From assembly GCA_944588485.1 (NCBI GenBank), contig OX155897.1, forward strand, positions 47,415,297-47,479,296: 64,000 nucleotides of DNA. The letters run 5' to 3'. The stretch's first letter is position 1, and each line of letters starts with the position of its first letter. Source of the DNA: Phosphuga atrata. Lineage: Eukaryota; Arthropoda; Insecta; Coleoptera; Silphidae. The position numbers and the translations under genes were made by a program. Under the pieces are notes generated by a model, which saw nothing but the letters and a program-made list of their open reading frames with translations, did not search any database and was not told the DNA's origin. Shown piece after piece: positions 47,887 to 59,059 of the stretch.

Positions 47887-48800
47887 TGATGTGAAAACTT
47901 CTTTAGCCGCGCTGAATGAGTTTTGGGTAGAGGGTAATGTCATAGTTTCCCATCACCGTCAGCATTAGCTACGTTCCATAGAAATTTTCTATTACTCTTC
48001 TATTATACGCTATTTATACGCATTTGCTCAAAAGAACACATCTATACATCTATATATTTAAAGTAGGCTCTGAACGTTAAATTTAATGGTCTAAGTTTGG
48101 GGCAGTGCTGACAGAACGCAGTGCATCTAAGGAAATATCAGCCCGTAAAATAAATATCAACCCAATCTTTTGTGTAATTTAAAAAAAAATCTACCAGTAA
48201 TTGAATTTATGAATGAAGTAGGTTTAGGTTTGACTTGCGCTCAATGTCTCCCATCATAGTTGAAAAGTATTGTTCAAATTCATTATGATTCAGTTATTTA
48301 ATTATTAATCTAATCTTATATTCCAAGTTTATCTGTAGGTTAAATTTATTTTTATTTTTATTATTACTATTTTATTTTATTATTAGTATTGTTTACTTTA
48401 AGTATATTATTTCCCTGCTTTGACACCTTTCATTTACTTTCTTATATTTCTTACACAGTAACCTAAATTAATAAAATAAAATTCGTTAACATCTATATAA
48501 TTACAAGGCATAAATAATATGTGTATAAGTGTATATTTATTATTATTTCAATTAAGTTTATAGTGTTTATAGTGTATTTATATTTTGTACTAGGCTTACG
48601 CAGCCCATCATATGTTTTTATTATTAAATAACTATGTGAAAATGTAAATATTGCTCTATAGATGAGTGCCAATAGATGTGAAAACCAGACCAATGTTAAT
48701 AATTTCATACTATATTTGAAATTTTGAGTGTGTTTTTCTAATAAAAAAACACTTATTCCAAAGTTTTCACTTCAGTCGGCAGTGCTTGACTGCCAATTTT
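47887..48800 (+). repeat. Repeat family A, copy 1
   Basis: From TGTGAAAACTTCTTTAGCCG to the CAGTCGGCAGTGCTTGACTG motif. Noncoding. Copies at 49,139-50,930 (+) and 25,255-25,492 (-). The minus ORF inside (48,493-48,708) has no known features. Confidence 0.8.
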
Positions 48801-49138
48801 AATTTTTTTTTAATTTATTTTTTACACAAAATTTTACAATTTTGAGAATAAAACAAGTTTAACGACTTAACGAGGTAAATACAACTATACAATGTATAAA
48901 GAACTGCAAGATGTAGATTGTGAACTGAATTAGTACCTAATTGACTTATCACTTGGTGTTGTGCTACAAAGCAATTTTAATTGATCTAATTTTATATTTC
49001 TCTCCAGAAAGCAATGAAACAAAATTGCGATATAACTCGTGTTAGGTTATATATTGTTTTTCTAATACTGTGATAAATATAAAATAATTTTCAAAGATGA
49101 ATTTTTTTTATTCTCGCGAAAAGGTTTTATGATTTTTC
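48801..49138. other. AT-rich spacer between two family A copies
   Basis: No feature recognised. Confidence 0.5.
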
Positions 49139-50930
49139 TAGTGAAAACTTCTTTAACCGCGCTGAATGACATTTGGGTAGGGTAAACTCATAGTTTTCCG
49201 TCATCGTAAGCACTAGCTGCGTTCTATTATACGCTATTTAATAATTGAAAATTTCTATTATACGCTCACTGAAATATATACTAACTGGAACGAGCCTCTT
49301 GGCTTGTACGGACCGAGAGTGAGGTCCCAGGGACCTCCCTTCACCCTTGTCAAACCAACAGTGTAGTCGAGAGTGGGGAGGATGTGATACAGTCAGAGCG
49401 AAAAGCTAGTTGTATTGACTTGTATCAAGAATCAAGAAAGAAAGTGAAATCGTTCAATCGGTGAGCATATTATAAACCGTAGTTTATATATTTTAATGAA
49501 AGTTGTTTTCAAAAATACAATGGTAAAATACTGTTGTATTTTCAAGGAAAAATGGACGGAGGACGTCGGTCACACATTTAGTTTTTCTTTTGGTCTGTAC
49601 TAGACGAAGACAGAGCGATACGAGAGACACCTTGTGATGCTATCTCTCTCTCGGCCCGCACCAACCAAGAGGCAGCGCTCGTTCCATTTAATATATATTT
49701 CAGTGTATACGCTATTTATACGCATGTGCGCAAAAGTACACATATATGCGCATATATTTAAAGTTGGCTCTGAACGACAAACTTAATGCCGGTCATGAAA
49801 AGAACAGCAAACAAACAGAGAAACAAACAACAAACAAACAAAGGAAAAAAAACACAACGAAACAAACAACAGGACGGCGTACAGCTGAGCGCAAGCTCAA
49901 AAACCGCAGAAAAGAAAAGGACACATGATGATGGTCAAACTTAATGGTCAAAGTAGGTAGAAAGAAAATATCAACCCGTAAAATAAATATCAACCCATTT
50001 TGTTTGATTAAAAAAAAAATCGACCAGTAATTGGATTTATAAATGAAGGAGGTATTATAGGTTTGACTTTGTCTAATGATCGAAAAATTAGTGCCACAAA
50101 ATATAAAACGACGATCGATGCAGTGTAATAGGTTATTTACAATTAGCAATATTTCAGTCTAATTTTTCATATTTCAGTCACCATAAACTTATTGTTCCTT
50201 TTTTTAGAATATAAACAAATGATTCAAAGTAAAAATTAGGCATTGAACGCAAGAGCGGAGTAAGCCGCAATTTTCCCGAATTTGCGTTTATGGTTTTAAC
50301 ATACTTTATTTTACCGCATGAATCGACCAAAAGTGGAAGAACTCACACGTTTTGAGTAAACAGTAGAAAAACCGTATAAAAGGAGTTGTTGAATTCAGTG
50401 TTTTTTCTATTCTCTGTGTGCAATAGTAATAGTGGATTAATTTGCAAATTACTCAGTTTTATGTGTTGGGGTTAGTCAGCTTTAGCGTTCAATGTCTCAC
50501 ATCATATAAGTATTGTTCAACTTCATTATGATTCAGTTATTTAATCTTTATCTTATGTACCAAGTTTATCTGTATAGATTTATTTTTATTATTACTATTT
50601 TATTATTGGTATTGCTTACTTTATGTATATAATTTCCCTGCTTTTGACACCTTTAATTTACTTTCTTGTATTCTTTACACTGTAACTTATATTAACAAAA
50701 TAAAGTTCATTAACATCCATATAATTATAAGGCATACATAATATAAGTCAACATTAATTATTATTTCAATTAAGTTAAGTATTAAGTTAAGTTAAGTTAA
50801 GTAATTAAGTAAGTTAAGTTAAGTATTTTTATTTTGTATGTACTAGGCTTGCGCATTAATTTAAGAATTCTAAGAAAAACACACTCATTCCAAAGTTTTC
50901 ATTTCAGTCGGCAGTGCTTGACTGCCTATT
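49139..50930 (+). repeat. Repeat family A, copy 2, carrying a MITE
   Basis: Same order as copy 1, GTGAAAACTTCTTTAACCGC to GTCGGCAGTGCTTGACTGCC. It is longer because of the MITE at 49,267-49,705, an A/C-rich insert at about 49,795-49,930 and extra sequence at 50,160-50,480. Near 50,780 AAGTTAAGTTAAGTTAAGTA is a short microsatellite. Confidence 0.8.
49267..49705. mobile_element. 439-bp MITE with 8-bp target-site duplication
   Basis: Termini CACTGAAATATATACTAACT and (inverse) CACTGAAATATATATTAAAT, then TGGAACGAGC on both sides; CCTCTTGG and CCGAGAG follow in both. The exact 8-bp duplication TATACGCT lies at 49,259-49,266 and 49,706-49,713. An 8-bp target duplication fits hAT or P superfamilies; the duplication does not match the usual hAT nTnnnnAn pattern. 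No coding frame. Its host repeat continues on both sides, confirming the insertion. Confidence 0.88.
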
Positions 50931-51039
50931 TAAATTTTTTATATGTTTTGCATTTAACAGTAGGATATTGCAAATTTTGGGTAATGTATAAGTTAAAAAC
51001 GATGACAAACATTTTTGTTGAGTCTTGGAGATTGGGTTG

Positions 51040-51200
51040 TATTATTTAAATATTAATAAAGTTTCAAAAGGTAATTTTGAATCAAACATTTTGAAATTTG
51101 AATTATAATTTATACTAACTAGTCTATCAACTAGTCACATGGAATTTATTTTATCTAATAAATAGAAATACAATAAATAAGAAAGATATGAAATATTTGG
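51040..51200 (-). repeat. LR1 fragment, inverted
   Basis: The minus strand reads AAATTCCATGTGA, ACTAGT, TAGTATAAATTATAATT and AATGTTTGATTCAAAATTA, the same order as 45,590-45,710. Confidence 0.6.
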
Positions 51201-51416
51201 TGTCTTTTCTTCACAAGTAATATTTTTATAATACATGTATACATTTCGCTAACAATGTATTCAGTATCATCATCAGTATCATCGTCAGTATTAAGTACTA
51301 ATTTTACATTAAATTGAAAAATTCACTTAAATTGAAAGTTTTGACTACACTTATAATATGTAAAAATGTTATATAACTTATTATTCACAGTTATATACAT
51401 TTTTACACATATCATG

Positions 51417-51450
51417 ACTCGAGTTTCGACATTTGACGGTCATTTTCAAG
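51417..51450 (-). ncRNA. Hammerhead-ribozyme-like motif of PLE 2
   Basis: Minus strand: CTTGAAAATGACCGTC, a short hairpin, then GTCGAAACTCGAGTC. Same layout as the motif in PLE 1, at the same place relative to the coding region. The stem is short, so activity is uncertain. Confidence 0.4.
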
Positions 51451-53220
51451 TAATTTAACAAATTGATGAGGTTGAATATATATCCCTATATTTTTGGTGG
51501 GGAGGGGCGGTGTCTTTCCGTAGATTAGGACTTACCTCCTTGAGATTGGGTGAGATTAAAAAGTTGGGAAACGATTAGGACGGTTTGCTCGTTTAGGAGA
51601 TTAACTGAGGGCTTACGGGTTTTTTTTTAATATCTAATGACTCTAGGAGATTTAGTTTCGGGCCTTTGATCTTTGTTTTTTGCCAAGATTTAGTTTAGAT
51701 TATCTATTCCTGGGAATTTATGATTGCATTCGATTCCATTGGTTTGAAAAAGAACTAGTGTCTTTTTTCAGACGAAAAGCGTGAGAATATTCTAAAAACC
51801 GTGTTGAAAAACTTCGTCCTGTATGACCTATGTACACGCTATTCGGAACAATGAATTTCGTATAAGCCGGATTTTTTGAGGGGGTCAATTTTGTCTTTGG
51901 CAGTTAACAATATGTGGGACAACTTTGAGGACGGTTTAAATGCTACTTGAAGAATTTGCTTTCGAAGGACAAAAGGGGACTTAATGGAGATCCTATTGCT
52001 AGACCTGATATTTGCTGATAGTATCTGCTATTAAATTTGAAATAATTTTGATTAACACATGTTTCCAGAGCTTCATAAAGTTCAGATTTTATAAGATGAT
52101 GACAATTGGCTTTATCAATTATTTTTTTTATGATTTCGAGACACTCTTTAGTAGGTATATTAGAAAAAATACTACTAACATCAAAAGATACGAGTTTAGA
52201 GTTTATTGGAGTTGTTATTGGTTTGAGGAGTTCCAAGCGGGCGAGTGATTTTTTTACAAATTATTTTGGGTAAATTTGGTGTATTTTTTGAAAAGAGTAT
52301 TCAGTTTAATTGCCAAAACTCTTGCTACACTATTAATATTGGAGACAGCTGGTCTAATGGGAAAATCGAGTATGCGAGTGAGTGAGTTTTTATGAAACCA
52401 TAGAGTCTGGGAGTTGTGGGATTCTGATGATTTTAAATTTATCAAATTCTGAGAACAAAGTTGTAATATTTTTTAAGAGACTTCTAATTTGTAATTGGAA
52501 TTTTTGTGTGGGATCCTTTTTCAAGGGAGTTAGTTTTTATGTTGAAACTAAATAGTTCATTTTATTAATGTAGTGCTCTCTCAGTATCGAATTGGATTTA
52601 TCGACTTTTGTAAGGACTAAAGAATTTGACACAATTTTTGTTTTTATCGATTTAATCAATGCGGAGTCTGTGGTAGAATTACGTGCGTACGATTTTATCT
52701 AATCGGCTATTTTGGTTCGAGATATTAAAGGCTCTTGCACTTTTTTTAGCGCGATTTCTGACAACAATTATTGTGGATTTATCGGATTTGTTATTCATGA
52801 ATGGGGTGTACTTGGGGTTTTGGGAAAGAAAAGATTGTTCAATAGGACTGAAGATAACATTTGAGAAATTGATAAATTTAGACACTAGATTCGGTTTGGA
52901 CATTTGGACATTACTTTTGAGGTTCTGACTTTTGGTTCTTTACGAGAACGGATAGTTTCTTTTTTAACTTTAAATATTTTAGGTGGTTGACCTTATTTAC
53001 ATTTTCACGAACAAAGTCATCAAAAATAGTGAATTCTACTGGAAGTAATTTAAATGTTAACTATGAATGCAATATCTTGAGATAATGTTGAATAACATCT
53101 CTCCTCGGATGAAGATTTTTTATTTCGGATCTAATCCACGTGTTTTGGGCAGATTGTATGGCTGCTTTTGCGGTCGAAAACGTGGAGCGGGGTTTTGAAG
53201 TTGAAAACAAAGTTATTTGT
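51451..53220 (-). pseudogene. Penelope-like element 2: RT and GIY-YIG endonuclease fossil
   Basis: Minus strand in order: KYTPFMNNKSDKSTIIVV (about 52.8 kb), FPIRPAVSNINSVARVLAIK (RT, 52.3 kb), LVSFDVSSIFSNIPTKECLE (motif A) and NYFKFNSRYYQQISGLAIGS (motif B), then a deletion that removes the YVDD palm motif, then LKKSGLYEIHCSE, a stop, and RVYIGHTGRSFQHG (GIY-YIG, 51.8 kb). Clearly a different lineage from PLE 1. Inactive. Confidence 0.8.
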
Positions 53221-53221
53221 T

Positions 53222-53700
53222 ATATTTTCTTATGGACATAGATAAAGGTGGCTACTTTGGCTAGAAAGAAAAAAGGGGATACTCGAATAAAAATATTTGT
53301 GGGTATTTTGATATAAACCATTTTTTAAAACTTATTTTTTAGATGGAAAAAAACCTATGGGATTAAGGATAATAAAAGATTAGATAGCATGCTGATGTCT
53401 TTGTTTAATAGATTATTTATATTTTTATACATATAAAAGTAGTGAAAAAGCTAGAAGCACTAGAGGCCATTTATATATATAAAGATAATTTCCTAAACGA
53501 AGACATCAGCATGCTGTCTAATCCTTTATTATCCTTAATCCCACAGGTATTTCCCTGTAATAAATATTCTTTTAAATGATTTATTAAAAAAAAACCAGCA
53601 CATATTTTTAATCGAATGATTATCCCCTTTTTCTTTTCCGCCGAAGTACTCCACCTTTAGCCATGCCCATTAGGATATATAAACTTTGTTTATATATCCT
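53222..53700. repeat. Palindrome from two inverted PLE 2 5' ends
   Basis: Arms of about 190 bp (GGGATTAAGGATAATAAAAG, GCATGCTGATGTCTT and AGGTGG on the left, their inverse on the right) with a spacer of about 80 bp. The left arm is continuous with the PLE 2 coding part, so the right arm is the start of a second copy in the opposite direction. Confidence 0.8.
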
Positions 53701-53707
53701 AATGGGC
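53665..53707. repeat. 43-bp perfect palindrome
   Basis: Two 20-bp arms (GCCCATTAGGATATATAAAC and its exact inverse) around TTT. Confidence 0.95.
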
Positions 53708-53799
53708 TTAGTTAGCTAATAAGGATTAGTTATCCTGAAATGTATAAATATATTATAAAAATATAACTTAAAAAAAAAGGCTCAAAGTATTTAATTTCT

Positions 53800-53986
53800 T
53801 ATTTATTATATTTCTATATATGTTTAGGTTATATAAAACCAGTCTAGTAAGATTAGAAAACAAATTCCGTATGATAAATCCTAAACTAGTTGGTCTAAAT
53901 TTTAATTAAAATTTCTTTTAAAATGTTTGATTAAAAATTAGCTATTGATTCTTTGTCTTAGGGAGCGTCATTAAAACCATAGGAAT
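53800..53986 (+). repeat. Left direct repeat flanking the P-like element (LR1 segment)
   Basis: TATTTATTATATTTCTATAT to ACCATAGGAAT. Homologous and parallel to 59,669-59,850; both match one segment of LR1 at 45,525-45,735. Differences between the two are moderate. Confidence 0.8.
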
Positions 53987-54715
53987 CCTGGTAGAAAAAT
54001 CGTCTGGCTTGCCCGAGCACCGAACAGCGCTATAAAGTCCCGATTGCATAGACCTTGCTATGGACCCGATCGGAGAAAATTCCAGTTACCCGATTGGCGG
54101 AAGTCTGATGTGGTAACTGACCAGGGTAAAATACATAATCCAATTTCGATGAGCCCTGTCAGTAGCCCAATTGGGAGCCAATATGGAAACCATGTTATCA
54201 TGAGCCCGACCAGGGTACTGCTCGGGCTTAAATTTATTTGCCTGATTAAATATACCAGATCAGGAGCCTAAGCGTAGATGAATGTAAAGGACCCCGTAAT
54301 CATGGGCCGAACCAGACATCTGCTAGGGCTAAAATTGATTTGTCTGATTAATTATGTTATATCAGTAGCCTAACCGTGGTTGTGTATAAGGAACCATGTT
54401 TACATGACTCTGACCAGGTAACTGATTGATCTTAAATCTGTTTGCCCCTTTAAATATTTCATTACAGGCTTAACCTGTTTATTACAGACCTTCAACAGAG
54501 GACTAATCGAGGTTGGCTATAAGGAACTCTGTTATCATGGGCCCGACCAGGAAACTGTTCGGGCTTAAATTGATTTTCCCGATATAAAATGCCAGATCAG
54601 GGGCCCAACAGTGGTTAAATATAAGGAACCCTGTATACATGGGCCCGAGTAGGGAACTGTTAAAGCTTAAATTTGTTTGTCCGACAAAATATGCCACATC
54701 AGATATGCCACATAA
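53987..54715 (+). repeat. Left TIR of the P-like element, five subrepeats of about 102 bp
   Basis: Unique outer part of about 200 bp, then subrepeats with CATGGGCC, CGACCAGG, CTGTTCGGGCTTAAATT and GCCTAACCGTGGTT words. One interval is 132 bp instead of 102 because of an insertion of about 30 bp near 54,480. Confidence 0.9.
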
Positions 54716-55615
54716 GAAAACCTTATTTGGGTTTTAGTTAAAATGAACAAAAATAGAATTTCTATTGGGTGAGATTAAGAACAAGGCGAAATTACATAGT
54801 TCACATAGAAATTAAATTTGTCGTCGCCTTACTGTATTGATATCAAAAATATACCTGAAGAGTTTCCAAGAAAATGCCGATCTCTTAATGATTTTGTTCG
54901 CTACAGCAAACTACAGAAAAAACGAAAGAAAACACGCTACAGAATTAAGATTAATTGCTTTTTATCTAGGAATCATTTTGTTCAAAAAGTTTAGGGTAAA
55001 GAAAGTTCTGTTCTGGTCCAAATTAACCGCACTCCTGTGTAAACTAAAAGCAGTGTTATTTTAATGAATTTGTGTTAAAAGTACGTCGCCTGTATTTTCA
55101 ACTGTTTGGATACGAGAAATAAATTGGAAATTTATGAAAATCCTTGAATTATGAGCCTAATGGTGTAATTAAACATTCTGTGATCTTATTCCTTCATGAA
55201 TAATTAACTATTTTTCAAGAAATATTTCAATCATTGCTAGTGATTTATTTTCCTGAACTCACAACTTTAGAAATCATAAAAAGTTTTATTCGTTTACGAA
55301 ATGTTTACATTTTAGATCCGTGCATTGGAGGAAACCGACAAAGGAACTGCGCCCTTAATTTTCAGTTGGCTTAAATGGTTAATCGCAGTTATAAGAATCT
55401 TAATAATATAAGCTTAAGCAAGCGGTTGAATAACTATTGAATAAAATTTTGTGGTGTAAAAAGTTAAATTATTATTATTATTCAAAGGAAAATTATGAAT
55501 GCAAGCTAAAAATAAGATCAGTTCAAAATGAGGTATGTAAATTTATTCTGTATATATTTTTTCTATTTTAAAGACTCAGTAAAATTGATTAAATATTGCT
55601 GTAAATTATATTTAT
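54716..55615. other. Interior of the P-like element upstream of the transposase
   Basis: AT-rich, no clear frame. It would have to hold the promoter. The ORF at 54,837-55,064 has no recognisable motif. Confidence 0.4.
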
Positions 55616-55627
55616 ACATATATATAA

Positions 55628-55709
<82 letters not shown>
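55616..55709. repeat. (TA)n array upstream of the transposase fossil
   Basis: Interrupted TA array, 90 bp 5' of the presumed start. Confidence 0.95.
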
Positions 55710-55711
<2 letters not shown>

Positions 55712-56239
55712 GCGTGCCTAACCTAATTTTAGTGTTTTTCAATATATATGGTTTTTTCGCGTTGTGTGGTGTGTTAAATCCATATATTTAGTTTAATCAT
55801 GCGTCCCAAAAGAAGTCTTCATAAGTAAGTATTAAAATTATTGTATTGTAGGTGTTCTTCCAAAAATTGATCCATATATTAATCAAATGATGTTATCAAA
55901 GATTTCCTAAGGATGCAACAACGCGCAAAGCATGGTTTAAGGCTGTTGGATTATCTGAAGAAGTGGATGACATATTACACACTAGAATATGTTCGCTTCA
56001 CTTTAAAATGGATGATTATGTGGAACCCAATGCAAAACTATATGGTGAAAGAATGGTTTTGAAAAGACCACATGCAGTACTTGATGAATTTATTGAAGCT
56101 TCATCTACATATGTAAAGGAAGATATTTGCCTATTGGCAACACCGGCTGTAATAACGTCTGAGGGTGAAATCGCCACAACAGGACCTGTCATACAGATGC
56201 CAACAAAAGTACTAGTATCTAATGAGGAAAAAGAAGAAA

Positions 56240-56297
56240 GTAAGAGTTATTGCACTAGTTTGTATTCATTTTTATAAATGCATTTGTCTACTTTTAG
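56240..56297 (+). other. 58-nt intron of the P-like transposase
   Basis: GTAAGA donor, T-rich tract, CTTTTAG acceptor. Splicing joins A to GT to form a serine codon and continues into SAESVEIIHTLKKQKF. Confidence 0.65.
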
Positions 56298-56576
56298 GTG
56301 CTGAGAGCGTAGAAATAATTCATACTCTTAAAAAGCAAAAATTTGCACAGCCACGATTTATTTCTGAAATTACAACCCCTGACATGGCAACCCCTAGAAA
56401 AGCTCGAAGAGTTTTGTCATTAGTGAGACGATGTGACGCCGAAAAAACAAGAACATAAAAAGGTTACAGGATAAAAGTAGATATCTTTTGAAACGCAATA
56501 CGTTTCTCTGGAAGATTTGATCCAAAATTTGCGTAGCCAAGGACTAATTACTGAAGAAGCAGGAAATACTCTATTG

Positions 56577-56778
56577 GTACATTTGTCATGATTTCTTCAA
56601 ATGCTACTCCAAGATTATCTTAATTAATAAATAGAAGGTTTGAATTTTAAAATTTATAAAACCATGCTTGAACATTGGCATTATTGCTATGATAATAGAT
56701 TAATATGGTTAAGGGTGTAGTATTATTTTTTCTCGAACTCACTATATTTTGCCATGCATTTATAGATTTTTTTTATAG
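56577..56778 (+). other. 202-nt intron of the P-like transposase
   Basis: Donor GTACAT, acceptor TTTTTTATAG. Splicing joins NTLL to EVLSSSMREIV in frame. Confidence 0.6.
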
Positions 56779-58819
56779 GAGGTGCTATCTAGTAGCATGA
56801 GGGAAATTGTGTCACGAAAAATAAAGAAAAAGGGACAGTATTCGCCTGAAATATGGAGTTTTGCCTTGACCCTACATTTCTACTCGCCAAAGGCCTGCAA
56901 TTATGTCCGAAAGCATTGGAATAAACTTTTGCCACATCCATCGGCCGTGCGACAATGGTACAGAGTTGTCGATGGTTCCCCAGGCTTCACAAAAGAGGCA
57001 TTGGATGCTATGGCCCTTCGTCCTACTTAAAAAAAATATCATCAATTTGGTTATTGATGAAATGTCCATTAAAGAAGCAACAGTTTACCAACATAATGAA
57101 TTCCATGGTGGTGTTGATTTTGGAACAGTTGATATTAAGCAGGACAATGATAATGTGCCAATGGCAAATAATGCTCTGGTTTTTATGGCATTGTCATTTA
57201 ATGAAAGATGGAAGATTTCCATTGGGTATTTTTTAAACCGTGGCCTAAATGGAAGCGAGCAGACAAATATATCGACACGAGCATTTTGGTTGTTGGAGAA
57301 AAGTAAGGTTAAGTATTCCATTACTTTTGATGGTGTAACAACAAATTTAAGCATGTGCAAAAATCTAGGGGCAAATTTCTATTATGGTCCTATTTTAAAC
57401 CATATTTTCAGAACCCTGTGACATCAGAACCTTGTTATGTGTTCCTGGATTTGTGTCACATGATTAAGTTAATTCGAAACACCTTGGGAGATAAAAAAAT
57501 ATTACAAACTGCAGGTGGTGATATAATAAAATGGGAGTATATTGTAAAATTGCAAGATTTGCAAAAACATGAGGGGTTGCGATTGGATAACAAATTGACA
57601 GAGAAGCATGAAAATTTTACTAACAACCGCATGAACGTTCGATTAGCAATGCAAGTTTTAAGTAAGAGTGTCTATAAGTCTTTTGTATTTTTAAGTACAG
57701 TTCTTGATTCACATTTAAAAACACAATTTTCAGGCTGCTTGCCAACTGCAGATTTCTGTTTAACTTTTAACAATATTGCAGATAAGCTGAATTGTAAAAA
57801 TAGATACTCTAAAAAACAATTTGATGCTCCATTAACAGAGAGCAACTACAAAGTAATGAAGGAGCATGCAGATAATTTTCTCTCCTATATTACTAGTTTA
57901 AATGATGCAGATGGCAAAGCCCTCCTAAAATCCAATAGGAAAACTGGCTTTATAGGCTTAATAATATTATTAACAAAGAGGTTTCCGCTGTTTGGTAAAT
58001 TAAAAACCAACGGTTTCACATATTTGTTGACATATAAACTTTCTCAAGATTATTTAGAGACTTTTTTAGTGCAATTAGAAGTAGGGGAGGATTTAATAAT
58101 AACCCTGACGCTCTCCAATTCAAAAGTGCATATAAACGTTTGTTGGTGAGACACGAAATCAAAGAGGTAGAGAATGGCAACTGCCTCTTTGATGGGGTTG
58201 AAATTTTGCATGTTGTCTCAACGAGAAAACATAATGCATGCCCCTTGGGTGATCTTCCAACACTGGATAAACCTGTATCAGATTTTGCGCATGATTATGT
58301 AAGTAGTTTCTGGCAATTAAACCCTTATATTGATAATGTTGTGGAATATATTGCAGGCTATATTTCAAAAAAAGTAGGTAAGAAAATTGACTGCCCTACA
58401 TGTGTTCAGCATATAATTGGAGATGATATACCATTGTTATCTAAAATTAATGATCGTGCAGCATTTTATTTATCACCATCAAAAGATGTGTCCGCTATTT
58501 GTAAATTATCGGAAAAAAATGTTAGACAAAACTCTCATCGTTTAACCGCCAAAAATATTAAACCCATCATCATTTATGAATTTTTTAACAAATTAGGAGT
58601 TCCGTTCGACACCCCTGAAATGAACAACCATGTTATGTTGCAAGGTATCTTCGACAATCAAAGGGCAAACTGTGAAAATTAATAATAAATTTATATTTAA
58701 ATGTCCGCTTTTTAATGAAGCAAGCAAAATTCGTGGAAAAGATTTTTTTTAAGAAATAGTGTAAAGTTGATCTGTTTAAGAAAAGTTAGTTGTTATACTA
58801 GAAAGTGTAATATTTTTTC

Positions 58820-59045
58820 TTATTTCGGATCACGGGGTTGCCCTACCGCGCGATATGTGGTCTGGATTTATCTGCTCTAATATAACCTAATCTAACCCTT
58901 ATCCAATATTTTTTCTCATTCCGGATCGAGAGGTCGCCTTGCCGCGCAATATGTGGTCTGGATTTATCTGCAGCAATATAACCTAATCTAACCCTTATCC
59001 CATATTTTTTCTTACTCCGGATCGAGAGGTCGCGCTACCGCGCGA
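58820..59045 (+). repeat. 96-bp tandem repeat inside the P-like element
   Basis: Two full and one partial unit with ATATAACCTAATCTAACCC and GATCGAGAGGTCGC. It holds telomere-like TTAGG words on the minus strand (GGGTTAGATTAGGTTA). Sits between the transposase and the right TIR. Confidence 0.85.
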
Positions 59046-59059
59046 AATAATTCGTTCAG

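Larger units (their letters stand above)
55799..58682 (+). pseudogene. P-element/THAP9-type transposase, three exons, frame-broken
   Basis: THAP domain: RFPKDATTRKAWFKAVGLS and TRICSLHFKMDDYVE (C-x2-H at about 56,000; the N-terminal Cys pair is degraded). Exon 1 ends at 56,239; a 58-nt GT-AG intron (56,240-56,297) and a 202-nt one (56,577-56,778) keep the frame. Then SLEDLIQNLRSQGLITEEAG, SPEIWSFALTLHFYSPKACN, LVIDEMSIKEATVYQH (first catalytic D), YVFLDLCHMIKLIRNTLGD (second D region), YLLTYKLSQDYLETF, IRSRGGFNNNPDALQF and YIAGYISKKVGKKIDC. The order matches P/THAP9 (RNase H-like fold with GTP-binding insertion). Frame breaks at about 56,450, 57,030 (oligo-A), 57,390 and 58,065 (oligo-T). About 850 codons if repaired, typical of the family. 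Confidence 0.88.

Noticed and set aside
49139..50930. LTR retrotransposon with family A as LTRs
   Set aside because: No gag-pol coding, primer-binding site or polypurine tract was seen between the two copies.
55825..55851. A 27-nt first intron in the P-like transposase (GTAAGT...TTGTAG)
   Set aside because: Good consensus ends but too short for normal splicing; more likely a remnant of deletion or a chance match. The 5' part of the THAP domain stays unresolved.
58883..58995. Telomeric (TTAGG)n tract
   Set aside because: Only two or three isolated words within a 96-bp repeat, not a perfect array.
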